Below are positions 7,899 to 14,921 of a stretch of DNA of 21,388 nucleotides, one piece after another. Under the pieces are notes generated by a model. The model saw only the letters and a program-made list of their open reading frames with translations. It was not told the DNA's origin and ran no database searches. Source of the stretch: an uncultured Bacilli bacterium. Lineage in GTDB: Bacteria; Bacillota_I; Bacilli_A; RF39; UBA660. The stretch is from assembly GCA_949440065.1 (NCBI GenBank), contig CASRZP010000011.1, positions 1 through 21,388 of the forward strand, in the 5' to 3' direction. Both the position numbers and the translations under genes were made by a program. Each line of letters starts with the position of its first letter. The first letter of the stretch is position 1.

Positions 7899-8703
7899 AT
7901 ATCTCTTCCTCGTTTACATCGTCTTCAACTAAATCTTGTTTTGGACGTAATTCATCAATTAACATCATTCTAACATCATCTAAGGATAAATTATAGAATA
8001 ATTCCCCTTTAACAGCAATAGATACGCGACCAGTTTCTTCAGATACGACTAAAGCAATGGCATCTGTCTCTTCGGCAATACCTAAGGCTGCTCTATGTCT
8101 AGTACCTAAACGACGATTCGTTTTAATATTGTTGCTTGTTGGAAATACCGCCCCTGCACAAGTTATACGATCCCCTTGAATAATTACTCCGCCATCATGT
8201 AACGGGTTATTAGGAAAGAAAAGAGAAATTAACAATTCGTTGGATAAATCGGCGTAGATTTTTTTAGCTTTATCAATATAATCACTTAAACTTACATCTC
8301 GCTCAATAACAATAATGGCGCCAATTCTAGTTTTACGTAAATAATCCATGGCTTGAATAATTTCATAGACTAATCGCTCTCTTTCATCAACGGTTAGGAC
8401 TTTATGTCGACCCAGCAATTGACTTCTTCCCAATTGTTCTAAAATATTTCTAATTTCTGGCTGAAAAATAATAATTAAAGCTAATGGTCCCCACATAATG
8501 ATGTATTCCAAAAGCCACCCTATTGTTTTAAAATTTAACCAATCACTTACTAATTTTAAGGTTAGAACAATAGCAACTCCTTTAAAAATCAAGGTTAGTT
8601 TTACGTTATTCCGCATATTTTTTAAGATAAAATAAAACATAAACCATACTAAAGAAATATCTATAAATTTAATCAAAATCGATAATGCATTCGATAATGT
8701 CAT
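7882..8703 (-). CDS. cdaA: CdaA diadenylate cyclase (makes c-di-AMP)
   Basis: Condenses two ATP into cyclic di-AMP, a second messenger controlling potassium, osmolyte and cell-wall homeostasis. 273 residues: three membrane helices in the first 80, then the DAC domain with the catalytic DGG (170-172, in NPLHDGGVI) and RHRAA (202-206, in GTRHRAALG), both intact, so it should be active. The acidic tail VEDDVNEEEIYEENN is characteristic of this family's variable C-terminus. The start follows AGAGGTC. The promoter has TTGCCA and TATAAT boxes on either side of the upstream gene's terminator U-run. cdaR follows with a 17-base overlap. Confidence 0.97.
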   Translation of the reverse strand: MTLSNALSILIKFIDISLVWFMFYFILKNMRNNVKLTLIFKGVAIVLTLKLVSDWLNFKTIGWLLEYIIMWGPLALIIIFQPEIRNILEQLGRSQLLGRHKVLTVDERERLVYEIIQAMDYLRKTRIGAIIVIERDVSLSDYIDKAKKIYADLSNELLISLFFPNNPLHDGGVIIQGDRITCAGAVFPTSNNIKTNRRLGTRHRAALGIAEETDAIALVVSEETGRVSIAVKGELFYNLSLDDVRMMLIDELRPKQDLVEDDVNEEEIYEENN

Positions 8704-8741
8704 TTTTTTGACCTCTTTTCTTACTATAAAAGTACTATATT

Positions 8742-8770
8742 ATTATAACAAAAAAAAAAGCACTTGGCAA
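8742..8770 (-). promoter_or_regulatory. cdaA-cdaR promoter
   Basis: Minus strand TTGCCA (8765-8770), 17-base spacer, TATAAT (8742-8747), about 38 bases before the cdaA start. Ten of the 17 spacer bases are the T-run of the preceding gene's terminator. Confidence 0.78.
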
Positions 8771-8790
8771 CGTCTATATAATTGGTGCTT
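8750..8790 (-). terminator. Terminator of the repeat-protein gene
   Basis: Minus-strand arms AAGCAC (8785-8790, still inside the coding sequence) and GTGCTT (8758-8763) close a 21-base loop, followed by ten Ts. It overlaps the -35 box and spacer of the cdaA promoter. Confidence 0.72.
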
Positions 8791-9610
8791 GTGATGCCAT
8801 CGGTGCTTGATTAGATGCTGGAACAGTTGCTGTTTGTGACGGTGGTGCAATTATGGTCGCTTCAGCAGTAGAATTAACAGGAGGTGGCGTTAACGATTGA
8901 GCTTTATTATTTTTATCCTTAGGTGTTTCTTGCGTAAGATTTGCATTTGGCGTTAAATTTGTATTAGGAATCGTTTGATTTACTACTGGAGATACTTGAG
9001 ATGTTGGTATTGCTGCTTGAGGTTTTTCCACTTCTTTGGTAAGGTTTGCATTGGGTGTTAAATTTGCATTGGGAAGCGTTTGATTTACTACTGGAGATGT
9101 TTGAGATGTTGGTATTGCTACTTTAGGTTTTTCTACTTCTTTAATAAGATTTGCATTCGGTGTTAAATTTGTATTAGGAGTAACAGGTACCGAAGTTGGA
9201 GAAACCACTGCTGTAGGAATTCCTTTGATTGTCGGTATTTCTGGAATAGAAGAGATTGGAGGTGGCGTAACAGGAGTTGGTGTTAAAGTATTATTGGTCT
9301 GGGGAATTACAGTAGTTGGTATTCCCATATTATTATTCATCGGATTTTTAACTGGAGAGAATGATGATTGATTTAAAGGAGCATGATTAAAAGCTACTGC
9401 ACCTTGAGGTAATACTGGTGTTGGTTCAGTTTGTGTATTCGTACTTTGTCCTTCATCAACCGTAACAAATTTTTCTTGTTCTTTTTTTTCAGAAATTGAT
9501 TTTTCGGCTAAATAACCAATACACGCAAAAATCAAAATTACACATATTACTGTTGATACAATATATAAAGGTCCATCTAAAGTCTTTACAAAAAAATCAA
9601 TTACATTCAT
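8774..9610 (-). CDS. Membrane-anchored Pro/Thr/Asn-rich repeat protein
   Basis: 278 residues with no recognised enzymatic domain. One membrane helix (about 15-35) is followed by a charged stretch (EKSISEKKEQEKF) and then about 225 residues of disordered, Pro/Thr/Asn/Gln-rich sequence. Residues 146-215 are two consecutive 35-residue units (NTNLTPNANL...SPVVNQTLP and NANLTPNANL...SPVVNQTIP) with the start of a third at 216. The orientation is uncertain; the Glu/Lys-rich stretch after the helix could be cytoplasmic, with the tail as a flexible linker or interaction region. The start at 9610 has a weak ribosome site (GAGAGAGTG). It precedes cdaA but has its own terminator, so functional linkage is not implied. 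Function unknown. Confidence 0.75.
   Translation of the reverse strand: MNVIDFFVKTLDGPLYIVSTVICVILIFACIGYLAEKSISEKKEQEKFVTVDEGQSTNTQTEPTPVLPQGAVAFNHAPLNQSSFSPVKNPMNNNMGIPTTVIPQTNNTLTPTPVTPPPISSIPEIPTIKGIPTAVVSPTSVPVTPNTNLTPNANLIKEVEKPKVAIPTSQTSPVVNQTLPNANLTPNANLTKEVEKPQAAIPTSQVSPVVNQTIPNTNLTPNANLTQETPKDKNNKAQSLTPPPVNSTAEATIIAPPSQTATVPASNQAPMASQAPII
8933..9175 (-). repeat. In-frame 105-base tandem repeat
   Basis: Two complete 105-base units (9071-9175 and 8966-9070) and a partial third (8933-8965) inside the repeat-protein gene. The units differ at only a few codons. The repeat is a multiple of three, so copy number can change without breaking the frame. Confidence 0.85.
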
Positions 9611-9713
9611 CTAATCACTCTCTCTTATTATACTCTATTATTATGATACCACTTAGCGAAAAAAAAAACAATAAATTATCATATTTTTAAATTATCATCT
9701 TAAAAATTACTTC

Positions 9714-9742
9714 TTGGAAAACATTACTTTTTATGCTATACT
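9714..9742 (+). promoter_or_regulatory. gmk promoter
   Basis: TTGGAA (9714-9719), 17-base spacer, TATACT (9737-9742), preceded by TGC (extended -10). It lies 33 bases upstream of the gmk start. Confidence 0.75.
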
Positions 9743-9775
9743 AGGAACAAATTTTAAAAGCAAAAGGAGAAAGTC

Positions 9776-10450
9776 ATGATTAAAACTAAACAAAGAGGAT
9801 TACTTATCGTCATTTCTGGTCCATCAGGTGCAGGTAAAGGTACAATTTGTAAACAATTAATTCAGCATAATAGTAATATTATTCCCTCTATTTCTATGAC
9901 AACTAGGAGTCCACGAGAAAACGACATTCCTGATATTACCTATTATTTTGTCACTAAGGAAGAGTTTGAGAAAAAAATTAAAGAAAATGGATTCTTAGAA
10001 TATGCCCAATACAATGAAAACTACTACGGAACGCCAAAAGCAAATATTGAAAAACAGTTAAACGAGGGAAAAGATGTCTTACTGGAGATTGAAATTCAAG
10101 GGGCTTTGCAAATTAAAGAAAAAATCAAAGATGCTTTATTTATCTTTGTATTGCCTCCTTCAATGGAAGAACTAAAAAAGCGCTTAATTTTAAGAAATAC
10201 CGAAGATAATGAGAAAATACTAAAACGTTTTAAGCGAGCATACACTGAAATTAATGAATTACCAAAATATAATTATGTGGTAATTAATGATGATTTAGAC
10301 ATCGCAGTAAAACAAATAGAAGCCATTCTCTTGGCTGAGAGATTAAAGGTTGAACGAATTGAAGAAGTTTACGTAGGTAACCAAGAAGAAGTGATTCATG
10401 AACTTTTAAGTAATAAAGATTTTCAAAATAGTATCAGCGAAATAAAATAA
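9776..10450 (+). CDS. gmk: Guanylate kinase
   Basis: Converts GMP and ATP to GDP and ADP in the cytosol, an essential step for GTP and dGTP synthesis. 224 residues, slightly longer than the usual 205-210. P-loop GPSGAGKGT (15-23), the GMP-binding segment SMTTRSPRENDI, then YYFVTKEEFEKKI and FLEYAQYNENYYGTP, EIEIQGALQI, IFVLPPS and the lid LKKRLILRNTED are all present and well conserved. The start is fixed by AAAGGAG seven bases upstream. It is a single gene with its own promoter and a terminator shared with the convergent neighbour. In many Bacillota gmk is followed by rpoZ; it is not here. Confidence 0.97.
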   Translation: MIKTKQRGLLIVISGPSGAGKGTICKQLIQHNSNIIPSISMTTRSPRENDIPDITYYFVTKEEFEKKIKENGFLEYAQYNENYYGTPKANIEKQLNEGKDVLLEIEIQGALQIKEKIKDALFIFVLPPSMEELKKRLILRNTEDNEKILKRFKRAYTEINELPKYNYVVINDDLDIAVKQIEAILLAERLKVERIEEVYVGNQEEVIHELLSNKDFQNSISEIK

Positions 10451-10477
10451 AAACTTTCTACACAGAAAGCTTTTTTT
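10449..10477. terminator. Bidirectional terminator after gmk
   Basis: Stem CTTTCT / AGAAAG (10454-10459 with 10464-10469), loop ACAC, flanked by an A-run on the left and seven Ts on the right. It overlaps the stop codon of the convergent minus-strand gene. Confidence 0.8.
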
Positions 10478-11324
10478 GACCTTGAGTAGGTAATATTAAC
10501 TTTTTTTGATAAGCGTTAGGTACTTCACTTTGAATGCTTTTACCAAACTCTAAAGATGGACTAGATAACTCTTTTAAAAATGATACATCTAAATTTTCAT
10601 TTAAATATAAACTTCGATTAAGATATTCATCACTTTCTGCGAGCATTTTTCCTTGATATAAGACATAAGAAAAATTTTTTACCATAACTTGATGAAAAGC
10701 TTGTAATTTTATATTCATCAGTGAATCGTCTTCACTAGGATTTAAACACATATAATAAGATGGAATTTCTATTTTAGATGGTATTTCAATAATCTCTCCA
10801 TCAGTACAAAGTTCCCAAGTAATTAAATCATTATAGTGACTTCCGCGGCAAAGAATATATTTTTTTAATGAAGCTTGGGGATAAATATTTAAAACACGTT
10901 TTCTCTCTGGAATTAAAGAAATATTTTTTCTTTCTTCGTTTGTAAAATATTTTTCTAATTGATAATATTGATAAAATTGATGAACAAATTGCAACATATC
11001 CTCATCCCTATCTAAAGGATATTTTTGATTTAAATAAGTTAAGGCATCTCTAGCAGAAAAGTTCACTAAAAATCGATCATCGTAAGGCATCATACCATTA
11101 AATAAATAAGGTATTTTTTTTAATGATTCTTTTAATGCCATTTCCAGTTGCTCTCTTGATGCAAAAAATTTATTTTCATGAATTAAATAATTAACTATTT
11201 TTCTTACAAACTCACTTTTCCTAAATTCTAAAATAGAATGATTCTTATTTTGTAATGCTAATTCTAAAAAAAATAAATGATTGAATTCTATTAAGGCATT
11301 GATTAATTGGTATTCGACTAACAT
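10458..11324 (-). CDS. Protein of unknown function
   Basis: 288 residues, no family recognised. The first 150 residues are predicted mainly helical, with many aromatic residues (FNHLFFLELAL, FVHQFYQYYQLEKYF). The C-terminal half contains short strands (KYILCRGSHYNDLITWELC, GEIIEIPSKIEIPSYYMCL) and ends in a basic tail. No signal peptide or membrane segment. An upstream ATG at 11405 and another at 11354 are in frame, but the ATG at 11324 has a good AGAGGAAG site and lies about 27 bases after a likely transcription start, so it is preferred. It follows the LytTR regulator gene on the same strand with a 95-base gap and its own -10 box, so it may be functionally linked; not proven. Confidence 0.72.
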   Translation of the reverse strand: MLVEYQLINALIEFNHLFFLELALQNKNHSILEFRKSEFVRKIVNYLIHENKFFASREQLEMALKESLKKIPYLFNGMMPYDDRFLVNFSARDALTYLNQKYPLDRDEDMLQFVHQFYQYYQLEKYFTNEERKNISLIPERKRVLNIYPQASLKKYILCRGSHYNDLITWELCTDGEIIEIPSKIEIPSYYMCLNPSEDDSLMNIKLQAFHQVMVKNFSYVLYQGKMLAESDEYLNRSLYLNENLDVSFLKELSSPSLEFGKSIQSEVPNAYQKKLILPTQGQKKLSV

Positions 11325-11357
11325 AACTACTTCCTCTACTTCTTCATATTCCATTTC

Positions 11358-11363
11358 ATTGTA
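11358..11363 (-). promoter_or_regulatory. Extended -10 promoter of the 10458-11324 gene
   Basis: TACAAT preceded by TGG on the minus strand. No clear -35. The predicted transcription start near 11351 lies downstream of the alternative start codons at 11405 and 11354 and supports translation from 11324. Confidence 0.5.
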
Positions 11364-11419
11364 CCATAAAAAAGTAGAAAAAAATAAAAGTTTACACCTT
11401 TTCACTAATGTTTTGAAAT

Positions 11420-12202
11420 TTATCCAACTTTTTGCACATCTTTCTTCTTTTTAGAAGACTTTACTTTTGATTTTTCATGATCTTCTATTGCCTTCAATTT
11501 TTCCTTAATAATCTTTTTATTGGCTCTAGATACTAAAGCTTGCTTATCCTTAGCAAAAGTAATCATTCCTGTTTCAAAATTAATGTGCTTAATATTTTCT
11601 AAGTTAACGATAAAACTACGATGTGACTTAAAAAAATTTACATCTTTTTCAAATATATTCTCTAAATATTGAATAGTTTGTCGAATTGGATACTTATCCC
11701 TTTTGGTAACAATATAAGATAAATTATTATTCAAACATTTTTCAATATATAAAATATCTTGATGAGGTAGTTGATATAGTTCTCCGTGCGTGATAAAACA
11801 AAAAGATTTTTTCTGATTTACGATTTGCAACGCGACTATCAAAGCGGAATGGAGTTTATCCATAAAGAATTCGTCTTTGGCGATTAAATCAATCATTAAT
11901 ATTTTGCTTATATTCCCAATGGCGTTCCCCTTTTCATTCGTCATTAAAATAATTGGACTATGCCAATCACCTGATTCTCTAATCTTCCTAGCAACATCTA
12001 TTCCACTTTTATCTTCCATATCAATATCTAAAATGTAAATATTATTCCCATCTAGACTCAATATATTCTTTTTCGTTTCACTATTAAAACTACTTACTTC
12101 AATTATTTGATAAATTAAATTTGTAGACACCATTAATTTTGCAATAATGTGTTTATAGGTTTCTACAAATTGTGCTTTTTTCTCATATACAACAAAGTTC
12201 AT
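11420..12202 (-). CDS. LytTR-family response regulator (AgrA/ComE-like)
   Basis: 260 residues. A receiver domain (about 1-120) is followed by a LytTR DNA-binding domain (about 135-240; HGELYQLPHQDILYIEKC, FFKSHRSFIVNLENIKHI) and a lysine-rich tail. The phosphoacceptor would be Asp59 in YILDIDM, and the conserved Thr (ILMTNEKG) and Lys (IAKDEF) are present. However the acidic pair that binds Mg, normally two residues after the first strand (as ICEDD in AgrA), reads VYEKK. No histidine kinase or peptide gene lies nearby, so it is an orphan. LytTR proteins bind direct repeats upstream of peptide, bacteriocin and surface genes. A TTG in frame at 12223 exists, but the ATG at 12202 has GGAG nine bases upstream. 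It may be active without phosphorylation. Confidence 0.88.
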   Translation of the reverse strand: MNFVVYEKKAQFVETYKHIIAKLMVSTNLIYQIIEVSSFNSETKKNILSLDGNNIYILDIDMEDKSGIDVARKIRESGDWHSPIILMTNEKGNAIGNISKILMIDLIAKDEFFMDKLHSALIVALQIVNQKKSFCFITHGELYQLPHQDILYIEKCLNNNLSYIVTKRDKYPIRQTIQYLENIFEKDVNFFKSHRSFIVNLENIKHINFETGMITFAKDKQALVSRANKKIIKEKLKAIEDHEKSKVKSSKKKKDVQKVG

Positions 12203-12277
12203 ACTTTCCCACTCCAGTTTCAAATTCTAACATAAAAGAAAAAGGAACTAATGCTTTTGTATACGAAATGTCATTTT

Positions 12278-12306
12278 TTGTACTTGAATGGTATTTTTAC
12301 CATAAT
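12278..12306 (+). promoter_or_regulatory. Possible promoter of the GDPD-like gene
   Basis: TTGTAC (12278-12283), 17-base spacer, CATAAT (12301-12306), giving a leader of about 70 bases. The -35 is poor. Confidence 0.3.
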
Positions 12307-12384
12307 TTTCCATTATCATTTCAAAAAAATGAGAAAAAAGTATTAGAATTTTATCGTTAGAATAGACTTAATATAGGTGAGAAA

Positions 12385-13113
12385 ATGAAAATTATAGCCC
12401 AAAAAAGCGATGCATTAAATACCAATGACTTTTTTTATAACAGTTTAACAAAAGACTTTGTTTCTGCCATTAGTTTTAATGTTACACTTACCAAAGATGA
12501 AAAAATAGTAATCTTTAATGCCAGTTCTATTGGAACAGCCATTACTAATACCATTAATAACACCACTTTCCAGGATCTACAAACTTATGAAATTATCTCT
12601 TTAGAAAGTGTATTAAAGGACTTATCAAACAAAACAGTAAAAAAGGATCTTTATATTAATTTGATCCCTTCTAACTATGAACTGATTAATGATGAAAATG
12701 CACAAGAAATCTCCAATCGTATGGACAATTACATTAATGAAATGAAACGATTAATTGATTTATATAAAAATTTAACTATTTATCTTCATAGTGTTAATAG
12801 AAGTTTAATTGAGCGAATCAAAAATACAATGCCCGAAACAAAAGTAGGATTTGCAGTAACTGGGGTTGATCTTAATTTTATTGATGTCGATTATTATGTG
12901 TTAATTTCCAATGTACAAAATGATACCATTATTGATATGTTGTTAAAAATGGATAAAGAGATTATTATTTATATTTTATCTAATTATTACATTTCTTATC
13001 TTTATGATCATTACTTAGGGGAAAAATCCACACCGCTTTTACAGCAAACTCTTAAAAGATTAGCATTTATGACCAATTATCCCGAAATCATTCATAAAGT
13101 ATTTAATGAGTAA
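12385..13113 (+). CDS. Glycerophosphodiesterase-fold protein lacking catalytic residues
   Basis: 242 residues, cytosolic, without signal peptide. The order of motifs is that of the GDPD TIM barrel. The first strand IIAQKSD stands where active enzymes have IIAHRG. AISFNVTLTKDEKIVIFNAS (29-48) stands where they have IEFDVQLTKDG..VVIHD. DLQTYEIISLESVL is the usual segment before the next helix, and the closing MTNYPEII (229-236) equals the family's ITDYPE. The catalytic His (of HRG), Glu and Asp (of ExD) and second His are all replaced: Gln6-Lys7-Ser8, Ser30 and Asn32, Phe44-Asn45. It should not hydrolyse glycerophosphodiesters and is best called a pseudo-GDPD, perhaps binding a ligand. The start follows AGGTGAG. 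Fold confident; function unknown. Confidence 0.8.
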   Translation: MKIIAQKSDALNTNDFFYNSLTKDFVSAISFNVTLTKDEKIVIFNASSIGTAITNTINNTTFQDLQTYEIISLESVLKDLSNKTVKKDLYINLIPSNYELINDENAQEISNRMDNYINEMKRLIDLYKNLTIYLHSVNRSLIERIKNTMPETKVGFAVTGVDLNFIDVDYYVLISNVQNDTIIDMLLKMDKEIIIYILSNYYISYLYDHYLGEKSTPLLQQTLKRLAFMTNYPEIIHKVFNE

Positions 13114-13127
13114 ATTTTAATGGTTCT

Positions 13128-13291
13128 ATCTATAAGAAAGATCTCAATATATCATAGATTAAGTGCTTAACTATTTACAAGTAAGTACTCCACTCGCTAA
13201 AGTTAAACATCCCTTCTGTTTGTTTTATCCAAGTTTTTTGATATTTTTATCAATCTGGTGCGAGTAACCATCACGCTTATAACTTTTAAGC
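13128..13291 (+). other. Intergenic array of short stem-loops (candidate structured RNA)
   Basis: No coding sequence. Stems on the plus strand: ATCTAT/ATAGAT (13128-13133 with 13154-13159), AGTGCTTA/TAAGTACT (13162-13169 with 13182-13189), ACTCGC/GCGAGT (13192-13197 with 13260-13265), the inner TTGATA/TATCAA (13238-13243 with 13248-13253) and GCTTA/TAAGC (13275-13279 with 13287-13291), followed by a terminator. The second stem has a G-U pair on plus but an A-C mismatch on minus, favouring plus. Short stems arise by chance in AT-rich DNA, so this is a candidate only. It could be the 3' untranslated region of the pseudo-GDPD gene, a small RNA, or decayed DNA. Confidence 0.3.
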
Positions 13292-13293
13292 AT

Positions 13294-13333
13294 AAAAAAA
13301 ATCAACAATCTATTTTTTAGAAAGTTGATTTTT
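13294..13333. terminator. Bidirectional terminator between the GDPD-like gene and tRNA-Thr
   Basis: Perfect 10-pair stem AAAAATCAAC / GTTGATTTTT (13297-13306 with 13324-13333), 17-base loop. On the minus strand it continues as a run of eight Ts and would end the tRNA transcript; on plus it could end the GDPD-like transcript. Confidence 0.8.
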
Positions 13334-13341
13334 ACTTTAAA

Positions 13342-13362
13342 CTTCTAACATTTTGTTAGAAG
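13342..13362. repeat. Hairpin downstream of tRNA-Thr
   Basis: Perfect 9-base arms CTTCTAACA / TGTTAGAAG around a 3-base loop, 12 bases from the tRNA 3' end. It lies between the tRNA and the terminator and may help 3' processing or act as part of the terminator. Confidence 0.6.
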
Positions 13363-13373
13363 GTATCCGCTTC

Positions 13374-13449
13374 TGGTGCTGGAAACAAGATTTGAACTTG
13401 CGACCTATCGCTTACGAGACGATTGCTCTACCACCTGAGCTATTCCAGC
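13374..13449 (-). tRNA. tRNA-Thr (anticodon CGT)
   Basis: 76 bases with an encoded CCA. Acceptor GCTGGAA / TTCCAGC (7 perfect pairs), discriminator A, D-arm GCTC-AGGTGGTA-GAGC, anticodon arm ATCGT-CTCGTAA-GCGAT with anticodon CGT after T33, variable loop AGGTC, and T-arm GCAAG-TTCAAAT-CTTGT. It reads the ACG codon. It is a single tRNA gene with a promoter just upstream and a hairpin plus terminator downstream. Confidence 0.96.
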
Positions 13450-13470
13450 AATAAATAAATTACATATAAA

Positions 13471-13498
13471 ATTATAACATAACTTTTCCATTTGAAAA
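13471..13498 (-). promoter_or_regulatory. Promoter of tRNA-Thr
   Basis: Minus strand TTTTCA (13493-13498), 16-base spacer, TATAAT (13471-13476) preceded by TGT (extended -10). The transcription start would lie about 14 bases before the mature tRNA end. The promoter starts just past the stop codon of the glycosylase gene. Confidence 0.65.
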
Positions 13499-13503
13499 GA
13501 CTT

Positions 13504-13980
13504 TTATAAATAATTTCTTATTTTTTGGTAAGCTTCCCTTTTTTCTTCATACTTCATCTTCGAATAAAGAGGACTAGTAGAAGGCAAATAAATGGTAGGT
13601 ATTCCCAACTTCGGTTCTATATACTTCTGATATAACATTGTAGCCTTTCTTCCTGTTGTAAATATGGTTTTAATGTTACTATGTTTAAGAAGCATTGCTA
13701 TATCATTTACTTTTACCTTTTTAATTGTGTTATCTAGTGAACCAGTAATTTCACAACTTCTTATCACATCCCATAATGCAATATGGTGACTTAAAAGAAA
13801 TTCCCTTTTATCTATAATGTTCTCATTAAAAATATCTTCTAGTAACTTCCAAAATTGATTCTGTGGATGAGCATAATAAAACAATTCTTTCCTAGACTGC
13901 ACGGAAGGAAACGAACCTAAGATTAATACCTTCGAATCTTTATCATATATAGGTTCAATCGGATGAATAATTTTACCCAT
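13504..13980 (-). CDS. DNA-deoxyinosine glycosylase (uracil-DNA glycosylase superfamily)
   Basis: 158 residues, a complete small member of the UDG superfamily, closest in pattern to the hypoxanthine-DNA glycosylase group. It removes deaminated bases, starting base-excision repair in the cytosol. The active-site strand and loop read VLILGSFPSVQSR; then come HPQNQFWKLL, IALWDVIRSCEITGSLD, IFTTGRKA, and the DNA-intercalation loop LPSTSP near the end. These are the family's conserved blocks in order, so the enzyme looks intact. The start follows AGGTGG. It has no partner gene; the terminator of the reductase gene lies upstream and tRNA-Thr downstream. Substrate preference (hypoxanthine versus uracil) cannot be settled from sequence alone. 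Confidence 0.9.
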   Translation of the reverse strand: MGKIIHPIEPIYDKDSKVLILGSFPSVQSRKELFYYAHPQNQFWKLLEDIFNENIIDKREFLLSHHIALWDVIRSCEITGSLDNTIKKVKVNDIAMLLKHSNIKTIFTTGRKATMLYQKYIEPKLGIPTIYLPSTSPLYSKMKYEEKREAYQKIRNYL

Positions 13981-14014
13981 AGTACCACCTAGAAGTAGAT
14001 TTTATCATAAAAAT

Positions 14015-14049
14015 TAGAAAAAGAAAAGAACTAGAATAATCTAGCTCTT
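14015..14049 (-). terminator. Terminator of the SDR gene
   Basis: Minus-strand stem AAGAGCTAGA / TCTAGTTCTT (10 pairs, one G-U), loop TTAT, followed by TTCTTTTTC. It begins at the stop codon. Confidence 0.88.
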
Positions 14050-14785
14050 AACTTCTAGCTGCACCATCTACTGATAAGATTTCCCCAGTTACATAGCTTG
14101 CTAAAGGACTAGCTAAAAATAGAAAAGCATTCGCTACATCTCTAGGTTCTCCTACTCTACCTAATGGAATTGTCTTAATTAATGGTTCAATCATTTCTTT
14201 AGGAAGAGATGCTACCATATCCGTATTAGTCACTCCAGGAGCTACAGCATTTACTCTAATATTAAACGTACCTAACTCTCTAGCTAAGGATTTTGTCATT
14301 CCGTTTACAGCAAACTTACTAGTAGGATATCCTACACCAGATGGTTGCCCATAGATACTAACCATCGAACTAGTATTTAAAATTACTCCATGATGTGCTT
14401 CCTTCATCAAAGGTACAACAGCTTTTGTCATATAAAACATAGCATTAACATTGATATCCATAATCTTTTGAAAGTCTTCTACTGTAGTATCATCTATTTT
14501 TTTATTCGCAGAAATTCCTGCATTATTAACTAAAATATCAATTTTTCCATACTTTTGATGAATCTCATTTACCACTTGACTTACTTGATTAAATTCATTT
14601 AAGTTAGGATAGTAACCATCTACATCATATCCTTCTTCCCTTAAAGAAGTAAGTGCTTCATTTACACTTTCTTCCTTAGAACCAAAGATAACTACTTTAG
14701 CGTGATTTTCTAAAAACACTCTAGCAATTTCAAAACCAATACCTCTAGTTCCTCCTGTAATAATAGCAACTTTATCTTTTAACAT
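14048..14785 (-). CDS. SDR-family oxidoreductase, FabG-like
   Basis: 245 residues, classical short-chain dehydrogenase/reductase with a Rossmann fold. The coenzyme loop is TGGTRGIG, followed by NNAG, the catalytic Ser in ILNTSSMVS and the catalytic pair YPTSK (Tyr and Lys), and the C-terminal GEILSVDGAA. All active-site residues are present. This is the length and plan of 3-oxoacyl-ACP reductase, but the same plan is used for other keto substrates, and no fatty-acid genes are adjacent, so FabG itself is not assigned. The ATG at 14785 follows GGAGG at 11 bases; the ATG at 14803 has no ribosome site. The gene has its own promoter and terminator. Confidence 0.9.
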   Translation of the reverse strand: MLKDKVAIITGGTRGIGFEIARVFLENHAKVVIFGSKEESVNEALTSLREEGYDVDGYYPNLNEFNQVSQVVNEIHQKYGKIDILVNNAGISANKKIDDTTVEDFQKIMDINVNAMFYMTKAVVPLMKEAHHGVILNTSSMVSIYGQPSGVGYPTSKFAVNGMTKSLARELGTFNIRVNAVAPGVTNTDMVASLPKEMIEPLIKTIPLGRVGEPRDVANAFLFLASPLASYVTGEILSVDGAARS

Positions 14786-14814
14786 ATTTACTTTATCCTC
14801 CATTTAACAACTTA

Positions 14815-14843
14815 AGCATAAGCATAAATAAACCACTTGTCAA
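14815..14843 (-). promoter_or_regulatory. Promoter of the SDR gene
   Basis: Minus strand TTGACA (14838-14843), 17-base spacer, TATGCT (14815-14820), 29 bases before the start codon. Confidence 0.72.
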
Positions 14844-14921
14844 TAAAAATTTTACCTTGTTGCAATATATTAAGAATTAATTTTCCATAATGAGTTTATT
14901 AGTTATCACTAAAATTCCTAT

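Noticed and set aside
12172..12360. 62-codon reading frame on plus between the LytTR and GDPD-like genes
   Set aside because: It overlaps the LytTR start, has no ribosome site at its start, and its 3' part lies in an AT-rich leader.
13374..13449. tRNA-Thr as an integration site of a mobile element
   Set aside because: Accessory genes lie beside it, but no second copy of the tRNA 3' end and no integrase are present in the window.
14048..14785. Naming the SDR protein fabG
   Set aside because: The motifs fit, but many SDR enzymes share them and no fatty-acid gene is adjacent.
14833..14845. Second CIRCE-like sequence at the SDR promoter (shares CACTTGTCAATA with the clpB site)
   Set aside because: Only one half resembles CIRCE; there is no inverted second arm. 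The shared bases are mostly the TTGACA -35 box.
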